From Campylobacter sp. MG1 (GTDB taxonomy: Bacteria; Campylobacterota; Campylobacteria; Campylobacterales; Campylobacteraceae): 64,000 bases of DNA. Position numbers and translations under genes: made by a program. The stretch covers positions 92,589-156,588 of the forward strand of contig NZ_JANYME010000006.1 of assembly GCF_026616895.1 (NCBI RefSeq), in the 5' to 3' direction. Within the stretch, counting starts at the first letter, position 1, and each line of letters begins with the position of its first letter. This document shows, piece after piece, positions 44,875 through 53,128 of this stretch. The notes under the pieces were generated by a model. That model did not search any database, was not told the origin of the DNA, and worked only from the letters and a program-made list of their open reading frames with translations.

Positions 44875-46815
44875 TTAATTTTTACCATCTAGTAAATTTT
44901 GTGCTTGTTGTACATAAACTAATGCTTCATTTATTAATTTTAAAGCATATTTTGGACCATGAACACCCCAGCTTCCATCTTTTGAAATTTTATCATAAAT
45001 TACTCTTGCTTCTTTTGTAAGTAGGATAATTTCTGATTTAGTTTTTGTGCTTAGATTATCCATTTTTGCTTGTTCTTTATCAATTTTGCGAATTGCAAGT
45101 TCAAGTTTGTTAAAACCTTCTTTTACCGGTGTTTGCCATTCCATAACTTTATTATAGATTTGCTCTTGGTCAGTGAAATGTAATTCTTTTGGTAAAGTTG
45201 ATTGTACAGCACTATGGCATCCACTAGCCCCAGGTCCAACTAGATTTGCATCACTCCAGCTAGTTCTTCCACAACTCCACATTAAATCCACAAAGAATTT
45301 GCCATCTTTTCTAGCAATTGTCCAACCTTTAGTTGTCTTAGGATCTCTTTCTTTTCCTTCAGGTGGATTTAGAGTTTTTGCATCTTTATCTACATAAATT
45401 TTCCATATATGACTTGCACGAACATTGTCAAATCCACCTTTATCAGGGTTTTGAATGCTAGCAAAGTTTTCACAACTCATCATATTTGGCATGTGACAAC
45501 CTGTACAATTATCTTTAGCGTGTGGTCCACCATATTTAAACATTTCAGCTTGAGTTTCGTGACAATCACTACAAGTTTTTTTAAGTCCTACTTTTGTATA
45601 AGGGTCTTTCCAATCATTTGCAGTAACTTCATGTGGGTCGTGACAAGTTGAACATCTCATACCTTTATCATAGTGCATAGAATTATACATTTGTGAGCCT
45701 TCAGTTCCACAAGATGGACAAGATGATTTAAAGTAACTATTAAATGGTTTTCTCGGGTCATTTTTAGCATCTTCACTATCATAAGCAAATCTTTGATGAC
45801 ATCTTTCGCAATTACTTGGCATACCAGCACCCCTTGCTCCGTAAAGGTGAGCTCCAGCTCCGTGACATTCTTCACAGCTAATTCCTTTAGAAATTGCGTG
45901 TTTTCTAAGTTCATCTTTATTTCCTATTGCTGCTAAGAACTCTTCTTTAGATTTGAAATCAAATTTAAAGCTATGGCATACTTCACAATATGCAGATGCT
46001 GGTTGAAACATCATTTTTTCCTTATAAGTAGAACCATAAGAATTTACTCCCCAAACACTTGAAGTTTGTTTGCCAAAATCTTCTAATTTTGTAGGAAAGC
46101 CAGGTGAAAATTCAGCGATTTTTTTTGCAACTTCAGGTGTAAGTGATTCAGCCCAAAGGCGTGAAAATTGATTACCACCAGCAACCATTTTACCTGTTCC
46201 ATCAGCTAATTTTCCATCTTCAATGTGATAAGTTCCACGAACTAACCATTTATCAATAAAACCATATTTTGTTCTAGGAGTTCCTACGATTACAAATACA
46301 TCATCAGCTTCAACACCTTTTGGTAAAATTGTAGCTTCAGAATTATACATAGGCTTTTTAGGGTCTCCTCCAGCTTCTTCTAATTCATCAGGGAAACGAA
46401 TAACTTTTGAGTGGCGTGAGCGATTCCAAGCTTCATATTGAGCAGGGTGGCATTCACCACATTTTTTAGGTCCAACGAATTTGTTTGGATAATCTAAAAT
46501 ACTTTCCATTCCTAAGCGATAAGTAATTGACGCAGAGCGACCTTTATCTTTTTCAAAATTTGCAGCACCACCGAATTCTACGAATTCTTCTTGACGATTA
46601 GAAATAGAATATTTTCCAACTAAATTTCCTTCTTTTTCGTATTTAAACATTGGATGTCTAGTTTTTAAATACTCTATGAAATCAGTTTCTTGATTTACAT
46701 AATCATGAAGAGTTCTAGGCACTATTCCATCATTTTGTGGAGTTACTGCCGTACTAGCCAACAAAGCACCAGTACATAAGCTAATACAGGCACCAAATTT
46801 GAGTAAAGTTTTCAT
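44875..46815 (-). CDS. mccA: Octahaem c-type cytochrome sulfite reductase, MccA type
   Basis: 646 residues with a signal peptide (1-22). Seven CXXCH motifs begin at residues 119, 277, 314, 336, 388, 415 and 437. An eighth, unusual one runs from Cys-515 to Cys-533-His-534 (CX17CH), within GRTSWSDANLVGPGASGCH. Seven normal motifs plus one stretched motif near the C-terminus is the hallmark of MccA from Wolinella succinogenes (CX15CH there), a periplasmic enzyme reducing sulfite to sulfide with a haem-copper site. Cys-366, Cys-369 and Cys-448 lie outside haem motifs and are candidates for the copper ligands. The divergent haem lyase gene supports the call. Confidence 0.87.
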   Translation of the reverse strand: MKTLLKFGACISLCTGALLASTAVTPQNDGIVPRTLHDYVNQETDFIEYLKTRHPMFKYEKEGNLVGKYSISNRQEEFVEFGGAANFEKDKGRSASITYRLGMESILDYPNKFVGPKKCGECHPAQYEAWNRSRHSKVIRFPDELEEAGGDPKKPMYNSEATILPKGVEADDVFVIVGTPRTKYGFIDKWLVRGTYHIEDGKLADGTGKMVAGGNQFSRLWAESLTPEVAKKIAEFSPGFPTKLEDFGKQTSSVWGVNSYGSTYKEKMMFQPASAYCEVCHSFKFDFKSKEEFLAAIGNKDELRKHAISKGISCEECHGAGAHLYGARGAGMPSNCERCHQRFAYDSEDAKNDPRKPFNSYFKSSCPSCGTEGSQMYNSMHYDKGMRCSTCHDPHEVTANDWKDPYTKVGLKKTCSDCHETQAEMFKYGGPHAKDNCTGCHMPNMMSCENFASIQNPDKGGFDNVRASHIWKIYVDKDAKTLNPPEGKERDPKTTKGWTIARKDGKFFVDLMWSCGRTSWSDANLVGPGASGCHSAVQSTLPKELHFTDQEQIYNKVMEWQTPVKEGFNKLELAIRKIDKEQAKMDNLSTKTKSEIILLTKEARVIYDKISKDGSWGVHGPKYALKLINEALVYVQQAQNLLDGKN

Positions 46816-47021
46816 AACTTCTCCTTAATTAATTTAAAATTAAATTAGAAAATAGAGTTTAGTAATTATTTTTTAAAATATACTTAAATTAATATAAAAA
46901 ACAATATTTAGTTAAATAATTTTAAAAAAGGATTAAAAAAGTGCTATTTAATTTTAAAAAGTATTATTAAAAGCATTATAAATTTAAAATATATTGTATA
47001 TTTTATTTAAATATAGAGTAT

Positions 47022-47027
47022 TATAAT
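47022..47027 (+). promoter_or_regulatory. -10 box of the ccsBA operon
   Basis: TATAAT lies 30 bases before the ccsBA start, in the 242-base divergent region shared with mccA. No MccR-type regulator gene is in the window. Confidence 0.5.
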
Positions 47028-47057
47028 GTATAAAATTTTAAAGATTATGGAAATAAA

Positions 47058-49823
47058 ATGAAATTAATAAACAAGAAAAATAATTTAAGTTTAGCATTAT
47101 TTTTTATGCTTATTTTTGCAATTATGTGTGCTTGTGCTACTTTAGTAGAGGCAAAATATGGGGTACAAAAAGCTAAAGATTTATTTTATAATGCTTGGTA
47201 TTTTTATTTAGTTATGATTATATTATTTATAAATTTAATAATATCAATTTTTCAATATAAAATTTATAAAAAGATATCACTATTCTTAATACATATATCT
47301 TTTATTTTTATATTTGTAGGAGCTGTTCTTACACATTTTTATGGTTTTGAAGGTGTTTTAAATTTAAGAGAAGGTGAATTTAAAGATGAAATATTAAGTG
47401 CTAATACAAGTATTAAAATAATAAAAGATAATAAAGAGTATAAAGTTGATAATTTTAATGATGACTTAATTTATGATGGCGGTATATTAAGATTTGTTGA
47501 GTTTAGCAATGAGGCAAAAGAAGAATATGTTAGTAGTGATAATATAAATGATAAGTCAATAATAAAATTAAATTTTACTTATGAAAATGAATTATATAAT
47601 TTGGAATTAAATGAGTATGATTGTAATTTAGTTAAGGATTTAAATTTTTGCTTTAATAAAGTTGATGGTGATAAATATGTTAATTTTAATATAAAAAATA
47701 ATGAATTTTATGCAAGTACAAATGTCAATATGAAAAGAATTTATCAAGGAAAAGAGGAATATTTATCAGATGATTTTAAATTTATTGATGGTGTATATTA
47801 CTACGAAGATTTTACATTTAATCCGATTTTAACATTAACTCATGCAAAAAATGGTTATGTAATGAGTGGTGGAGATTTAAAAGCTATTAAGGTTAGTTTA
47901 AATGGTAAAGATTTAATTTTACCACTAAATAAGGATATATTATATGAAGATATGAAAATATCTTGGTCTCAGGATTCATTAAAATTAGGCTATAATGTTT
48001 ATTTAAAAAAGTTTAATCTTTTTACATATCCAGCTAGTAATACCCCTAAAGATTATGAAAGCGAGATTTTAATAATTGATAATAATGAAAAAATTCATGC
48101 AAGTATATCAATGAATAATGTTTTAGATTATAAAGGTTTTAGATTTTTTCAACATTCTTATGACGATGATTTAAGAGGTACTGTTTTAAGTGTTAATAAA
48201 GATTTAGGCAAAATTCCTACTTATATAGGATATTTTGTGTTATTTTTAGGTTGTTTTTTAAATTTATTTTCTAAACATACCAAAACATTGTTTAAAATGC
48301 TTTCTTTATTGCTTTGTTTGTTTACCCCTAAGATTTATGCTGATGATGTAAATTCTCATTTAAATGAATTAAATACTGTTGTTACTCAAGATTTAAATGG
48401 TAGATTTTTATCATTTTATGCACTTACTAATGATTTGTGTAATAAATTAAAGTGTCCTAAAAATTTAAAAGCTAATGAAGAAATTTTTAAGTTGATTACA
48501 GATATTTCTTATGTTAATGAGGCAAAATTAATTAAAGTTGATAATGATAAGCTGAAAAAAGAATTAAATTTAAGTGATAATTATGCTAAATTTAGTGATT
48601 TTTATGATGGTCCAAGTTATAAATTAAAAGATATTTTAAAACAAACTTATGCAAAGGGTGAAGCTAATTTTTCAGAATATGACAAAGAACTTATAAAGGT
48701 TGATGAAAGAGTTAATATTTTTTATCTTATTTTCACTGGTGAGCTTTTTAAAATTATCCCTGAAATGCCAGATTTTAGACTAGTTAGCCCATTTAGTGAT
48801 AATTTAAATTTACAAAATCAAAACATAGCTAATAAATATATATCATCTTTATTGTTAGCAAAAAGTACAAAAGATTATAAAACTGCTAATGAAAATTTAA
48901 ATGAAATTAAAAAAATGCAGAATTCTTATAATATTTTGCCTAGTAATAATCAAATAATAATTGAAAATTTTTTAGTAAAGATTGATGCTTTTTATTTGTT
49001 ATTAAAAATTTATTGTATTTTATTTTTATTGTCATTAGTCTTAATATTTAAAAATAATAAAATAATTTGGTATTTAACATTTTTTACATTTATTTTACAT
49101 TTAGTTTTGCTTTGTTTAAGGGGTTTTGTAGCAGGATTTACTCCGCTTACTAATACTTATGAGAGTTTAATTTATATTGCTTTAAGCTCCGTTTTTGCTG
49201 GACTTGTTTTTAGAAAAAATCTATTACTTAGCTTATGCTTATTATTTAGCGTTGCTACATTATTTACAGCACATCTTAATGATATTAATCCACAAATTAC
49301 AAATCTAATGCCTGTTTTAAATTCTCCTTATCTTAGTATTCATGTAAGCTTAATTGCTGCTTCTTATGGATTTTTTGGCTTAAGTGCTTTAATTAGCTTT
49401 TCTTATTTATTATGCGTAATATTTAAAAAACCTTACGATAAGGCAAATATTCAAATATATTTAGCAAATCATTTGGGCTTATTATTATTAATTTGTGGGA
49501 ATTTTTTGGGTGGAATTTGGGCTAATGAGTCTTGGGGAAGATACTGGGGCTGGGATAGCAAAGAGACTTGGTCTTTAATAAGTATATTAATATATGCAAT
49601 TTTGGTGCATTTAAAATTAAAATCAAAACTATTATACGCACTGCTTAGTATGTGGGGATTTGGCGTTATTTTAATGACTTATTTTGGAGTGAATTATTAT
49701 TTAGTAGGTAAGCATTCTTACGCAGGAGAAAAGAGCAATTTTGAAAGTCCATTATGGCTAATAATTAGCGTAATTATCCTAATAATTTTTAGTTTAGTTG
49801 CTATTAGAAGGAATTTAAAATGA
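47058..49823 (+). CDS. CcsBA-type cytochrome c haem lyase, divergent from mccA
   Basis: 921 residues with a ResB-like N-terminal half (four hydrophobic segments and a large periplasmic part) and a CcsA-like C-terminal half. The haem-handling WWD motif is WGRYWGWDSKETW at about 825-837. It transfers haem to apocytochromes at the outer face of the membrane. In W. succinogenes the stretched haem motif of MccA needs its own lyase, CcsA1, encoded with mccA. The divergent position here suggests the same job, but a general lyase cannot be excluded. The downstream gene overlaps by four bases. Confidence 0.85.
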   Translation: MKLINKKNNLSLALFFMLIFAIMCACATLVEAKYGVQKAKDLFYNAWYFYLVMIILFINLIISIFQYKIYKKISLFLIHISFIFIFVGAVLTHFYGFEGVLNLREGEFKDEILSANTSIKIIKDNKEYKVDNFNDDLIYDGGILRFVEFSNEAKEEYVSSDNINDKSIIKLNFTYENELYNLELNEYDCNLVKDLNFCFNKVDGDKYVNFNIKNNEFYASTNVNMKRIYQGKEEYLSDDFKFIDGVYYYEDFTFNPILTLTHAKNGYVMSGGDLKAIKVSLNGKDLILPLNKDILYEDMKISWSQDSLKLGYNVYLKKFNLFTYPASNTPKDYESEILIIDNNEKIHASISMNNVLDYKGFRFFQHSYDDDLRGTVLSVNKDLGKIPTYIGYFVLFLGCFLNLFSKHTKTLFKMLSLLLCLFTPKIYADDVNSHLNELNTVVTQDLNGRFLSFYALTNDLCNKLKCPKNLKANEEIFKLITDISYVNEAKLIKVDNDKLKKELNLSDNYAKFSDFYDGPSYKLKDILKQTYAKGEANFSEYDKELIKVDERVNIFYLIFTGELFKIIPEMPDFRLVSPFSDNLNLQNQNIANKYISSLLLAKSTKDYKTANENLNEIKKMQNSYNILPSNNQIIIENFLVKIDAFYLLLKIYCILFLLSLVLIFKNNKIIWYLTFFTFILHLVLLCLRGFVAGFTPLTNTYESLIYIALSSVFAGLVFRKNLLLSLCLLFSVATLFTAHLNDINPQITNLMPVLNSPYLSIHVSLIAASYGFFGLSALISFSYLLCVIFKKPYDKANIQIYLANHLGLLLLICGNFLGGIWANESWGRYWGWDSKETWSLISILIYAILVHLKLKSKLLYALLSMWGFGVILMTYFGVNYYLVGKHSYAGEKSNFESPLWLIISVIILIIFSLVAIRRNLK

Positions 49824-50236
49824 GAGTTGTGTTAATATTTTTAGCTTTATTTTTCATAGCTTGTGATGATGAAAAAATTGATGAAAATTATTTAAACACT
49901 CCACTTAAATGCTCTATTAATAAAGATATATGCGAAAAAGATTTCAAAGGTAGAAAAATTAGTTTTGAAATTATTAATCGTCCGATAAGATTTATGGAAG
50001 AAACTAAATTAATAATTAAAGGCTTACCTAAATACGATAATCTAAATCTTAAATTATATGGGCTTAATATGGATATGGGTGTTATAAATGCCGAGCTTGT
50101 TAGACTTGATAACGGAGATTATGTAAGTGAGTTTGTAGTAAGCACTTGTTTATTAAGCACTATGAGATATAGATTAGAATTATTTAATAATGATAAAAAA
50201 ATAAAATTATTTATAGATTTTGATATGAAAAGGTAA
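49820..50236 (+). CDS. Small Met-rich lipoprotein, possible copper chaperone
   Basis: 138 residues. The signal ends in LFFIACDDE, a lipobox. The mature part has PIRFMEETKLIIKGL, then YGLNMDMG and NGDYVSEFVVSTCLLSTMRYRLELF, a pattern recalling FixH/YtkA-like periplasmic domains, with Met and Cys that could bind copper. It overlaps ccsBA by four bases. W. succinogenes has an accessory lipoprotein (MccL) linked to MccA; this gene may be its counterpart, but that is inference from position and motif. Confidence 0.5.
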   Translation: MRVVLIFLALFFIACDDEKIDENYLNTPLKCSINKDICEKDFKGRKISFEIINRPIRFMEETKLIIKGLPKYDNLNLKLYGLNMDMGVINAELVRLDNGDYVSEFVVSTCLLSTMRYRLELFNNDKKIKLFIDFDMKR

Positions 50237-50238
50237 AA

Positions 50239-51000
50239 ATGAGAATATTATTAACCAATGATGATGGATATGATGCAGCAGGTCTTCTAGCACTTAGAAA
50301 AAGACTTAAAAAGATTAAAGATTTAGAAGTTTTTGTGGTTGCTCCTTGGAGCAATAAGAGTGCTTGTGCGCATTCGCTTACACTAAATCATCCACTAAGT
50401 TTTGTAAAAATTAAGAAAAATTATTATGCCTTAAAAGACGGCACTCCAAGTGATTGCGTAAATCTTGCATTTTGCACTATTTTTAAGGATAAATTACCTG
50501 ATTTGGTAGTAAGTGGGATTAATAATGGAGCAAACTTAGCTGAAGATATAACCTATTCAGGTACAGCGGCTGCTTGTATGGAGAGCGTGCTTTGTGGAGT
50601 GAATGCGATTGCTTTTTCTCAACTTTATGAAAAAGATATAGATTTTAAGCGTTCAAGTAAACTTGCTGTTAAATTAATCTTAAAATTACTTAAGCTTAAT
50701 CCACTTAAAAAAAGAAGATTTTTAAATGTAAATTATCCAAGTTGTGAGAGTGATTATAAAGGTTATAAAGTTTGTAAGATGGGTAAAATGAGATATGAAT
50801 TCTCAAGTAAAATATGTAAAAACCCTAGAGGATTAGAGTATTATTGGCTAGATAGCTTGTATGATTTAAGCAAGGTAAAAGCAAAAGATGATGATATTGA
50901 TTATGTAAGACAAGGTTATGCAAGTATTACTCCAATTAAGCTAAATCTAACGGCTAAAAAAGAATTAAAAAAAGTAAAGAAATGGTTAGAAAATGAGTGA
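50239..51000 (+). CDS. surE: 5'/3'-nucleotidase SurE
   Basis: 253 residues. LTNDDGYDAAGL is the metal-binding opening, APWSNKSACAHSLT and DGTPSDCVNL follow, then VVSGINNGANLAEDITYSGTAAACMES, the full SurE signature. It removes phosphate from nucleoside monophosphates. It starts two bases after the small lipoprotein gene and overlaps the ThiF-like gene by eight. Confidence 0.95.
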   Translation: MRILLTNDDGYDAAGLLALRKRLKKIKDLEVFVVAPWSNKSACAHSLTLNHPLSFVKIKKNYYALKDGTPSDCVNLAFCTIFKDKLPDLVVSGINNGANLAEDITYSGTAAACMESVLCGVNAIAFSQLYEKDIDFKRSSKLAVKLILKLLKLNPLKKRRFLNVNYPSCESDYKGYKVCKMGKMRYEFSSKICKNPRGLEYYWLDSLYDLSKVKAKDDDIDYVRQGYASITPIKLNLTAKKELKKVKKWLENE

Positions 51001-51637
51001 GAGATTTGCAAGAGCTAGATTATTATTTCAAGATAATTATGATAAATTGAGTTCAAAAAAAGTGCTAATTTGTGGGCTTGGCGGAGTTGGTGGTATGTGC
51101 TTTAGCTCACTTGCTAGAGTTGGTATTAATGTAAGTGGGATTGATAAGGATTATTTTGAAGCTAGTAATCAAAATAGACAATTACATTCTGAAAATATTG
51201 GACTTAGTAAGGCTAGCGTTTTTGCTGAATTTTATAAGGCAAATTGCTATGAGTTATTAATCACTAAAGAAAGCTTTTTAGAGTTTTTAAAAGATAAAGA
51301 ATTTGATTTAATAATTGATTGTATTGATGATGTTAAAGCTAAATGCGATATAGCCGAAATTGCTTATGAAAAAGGCATTAGTTTTATTAGCAGTGGTGGA
51401 GCTGCAAAAAGAATTGACCCTTTAAAATTAAAGGTTGCAAATTGGGATAAGACCAAAATGTGTGCTTTAGCAAAAGCCGTTAGACTTGAGCTTAAAAAAC
51501 GCAGATTTAAAGGTAAATTTAAAATGGCTTATAGCGAAGAAGAGCCAATGTGTGTTGGGCTTGGGTCTTTTATGGGAATGACTGCTTCTATGGGGCTTTT
51601 ATTATCATCTTTAGCGATTAAGCAATTAATGAAATAA
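50993..51637 (+). CDS. ThiF/HesA-family adenylating protein (TcdA-like)
   Basis: 214 residues. CGLGGVGGMCFSSLARVGI (about 24-42) is the nucleotide site, DKDYFEASNQNRQLHS the conserved Asp/Arg stretch and DCIDDVKAK the substrate region. ERFARARLLFQ at the start and the length fit the TcdA group, which makes cyclic t6A in tRNA. The two CXXC zinc motifs of ThiF and MoeB are absent, which agrees. It is paired with surE as in C. jejuni. Confidence 0.82.
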   Translation: MSERFARARLLFQDNYDKLSSKKVLICGLGGVGGMCFSSLARVGINVSGIDKDYFEASNQNRQLHSENIGLSKASVFAEFYKANCYELLITKESFLEFLKDKEFDLIIDCIDDVKAKCDIAEIAYEKGISFISSGGAAKRIDPLKLKVANWDKTKMCALAKAVRLELKKRRFKGKFKMAYSEEEPMCVGLGSFMGMTASMGLLLSSLAIKQLMK

Positions 51638-51705
51638 TAATTATTTAATCATAATCAATTTTTTAAATTTAAAAAAAGAGTAATATTATCTTAAAAGGAG
51701 ATAAT

Positions 51706-52041
51706 ATGAATTATGAAGTTTTTAATTGGGATAATAAAATCATAGATTTTAATGTTAATGTGATTTGTGATGATGAATTTAGTAAAGAAATTCAAATTTT
51801 AATGCCTAAAGGCTCATCAATGGATAAGCATAATGCCCCAGCTAGAATAATAGTTCAGGTTTTAAAAGGTGAAATTGATTTTGAGATAAATGGTGAGGTT
51901 AAGAATTTAAAATCTTTAATGAGTATAAGAGTTGATGCTAAAATTTTTCATAGTTTATACGCTAAGGAAGATAGTATTATTAGACTAAGTCTTGCTAAAA
52001 ATGATAGTGTTAGTAGGGTTAAAAGCGTTATTTTTAAATAA
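51706..52041 (+). CDS. Small cupin-domain protein
   Basis: 111 residues, a single cupin barrel. MPKGSSMDKHNAPARIIVQVLKGEIDFEINGEVKNL holds the first cupin motif with one His, and the second is shortened to DAKIFHSLYAKED. AAGGAG precedes the ATG. Such proteins bind metal or small ligands; no specific role is visible. It stands alone. Confidence 0.7.
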   Translation: MNYEVFNWDNKIIDFNVNVICDDEFSKEIQILMPKGSSMDKHNAPARIIVQVLKGEIDFEINGEVKNLKSLMSIRVDAKIFHSLYAKEDSIIRLSLAKNDSVSRVKSVIFK

Positions 52042-52222
52042 AATTGCTAATAGATTTGTAATTATATTAATCAAAATAAGAACAATGAAAGATTATTACC
52101 TTCCTAAGGTTTAATATTTAAATAATTTTTGTTTAAATTTTGATTAATATTTTTTATACTTTATAAATAAAATACTATATTTAATTTATTTTTATTAAAT
52201 TATTTAAGTTTAATTTTATTAT

Positions 52223-52231
52223 GGGGGGGGG
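52223..52231 (+). repeat. G9 tract next to a -10-like box, candidate phase-variable promoter
   Basis: Nine G follow TAT and directly precede TAGAAT (52232-52237), 29 bases before the start codon at 52267. This is the same layout as at 3386. The ATG at 52221 whose G opens the tract would be in frame with the gene at 8 or 11 G, but lacks a ribosome binding site. Confidence 0.65.
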
Positions 52232-52266
52232 TAGAATACATTTTTATATTATTAAAAAGGAAAAAA

Positions 52267-52662
52267 ATGTATAAGCTCTTTAGAAAAATTAAAAGTATTT
52301 TATTTTCAATATTTGTAGCTATTGTTTTTACTACTATTGTAATTGTTGTCTTAACTGAGGTTTTTAAAATTAATTTAAATTCTTGGTGGGCTTTGGTGGT
52401 TGTGATTTTGCCAGTTATATTTTTTGTTGGTTCTTATAGCAATGAAAAGGCTGATTCAGAGTGTGAAAATTGTAAAGAAGTATTTATGAAACGAAAGATA
52501 AAAACAAATATTTTATCTAAAGAAAAAATACAAGAAGATGTTAAAAGAGATGGAATATATATAAGACAAGCATTTTGGGTAGGTGAAAAAGAAGAAATTT
52601 ATGAATGTGAAAATTGTGGAAATATAACAAGTAAAATAATAGAATATAAAGAAAAAATATAA
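52267..52662 (+). CDS. Membrane protein with a C-terminal zinc-ribbon-like domain, unrecognised
   Basis: 131 residues. Two hydrophobic segments (about 10-33 and 40-57) are followed by a soluble tail with two CXXC knuckles, CENC and CENC, at about 73-76 and 118-121, which probably bind zinc. No family is recognised. AAAAAGGAAAAAAA provides the ribosome binding site. It stands alone behind the G9 tract. Confidence 0.55.
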   Translation: MYKLFRKIKSILFSIFVAIVFTTIVIVVLTEVFKINLNSWWALVVVILPVIFFVGSYSNEKADSECENCKEVFMKRKIKTNILSKEKIQEDVKRDGIYIRQAFWVGEKEEIYECENCGNITSKIIEYKEKI

Positions 52663-53102
52663 GTTAAATTTTTAAATTTTGATAATCAAAAATCTAATAA
52701 ATATTTTATTAAGTAGTAATAAAAAAATAAATTTAAATACTTAAGAAATATTGATATAAAATAGTTAAAAGTTTAGTTAATTTTAATAAATTATATCAAA
52801 TAATATAAGCGTTGTGTTTTTATAATTATTTTATAATAATAATCTTTTTAAAATATTTTTATAAATTTTGTGGATAGATAAAATTTTTAATCAAAGTTTT
52901 GGTTTAGTTTTAAATATGATACTCTATTACATAATTTATGCAATATTTATATAATTTTTAGTAAATATTGTATAAATATCACAAAAAATTAAGTTATTCA
53001 AAATATAAAAACTTTAAAAGTTATATTATATATGAGTATAGGATACTATATTACATAAAAAATTATACTCGTTTTAGGTTTAATTTGTTTGATCTAGATT
53101 TT
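52663..53102. other. Gene-free stretch before nrfA
   Basis: About 440 bases of A/T-rich DNA with stops in all frames. I see no RNA, repeat or coding remnant. The only long frame nearby lies antisense to the nrfA end. Confidence 0.55.
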
Positions 53103-53127
53103 AAATTGCGAGAAAATCTCGCAATTT
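53103..53127. terminator. Terminator after nrfA
   Basis: AAATTGCGAGA and TCTCGCAATTT pair perfectly around AAA; T-rich on the plus strand and A/T-rich on the other side, one base from the nrfA stop. Confidence 0.75.
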
Positions 53128-53128
53128 T

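Noticed and set aside
45706..45720. CPSC in MccA as a ninth haem site
   Set aside because: It is followed by Gly, not His or Lys, so it is not a haem motif; it may instead bind copper.
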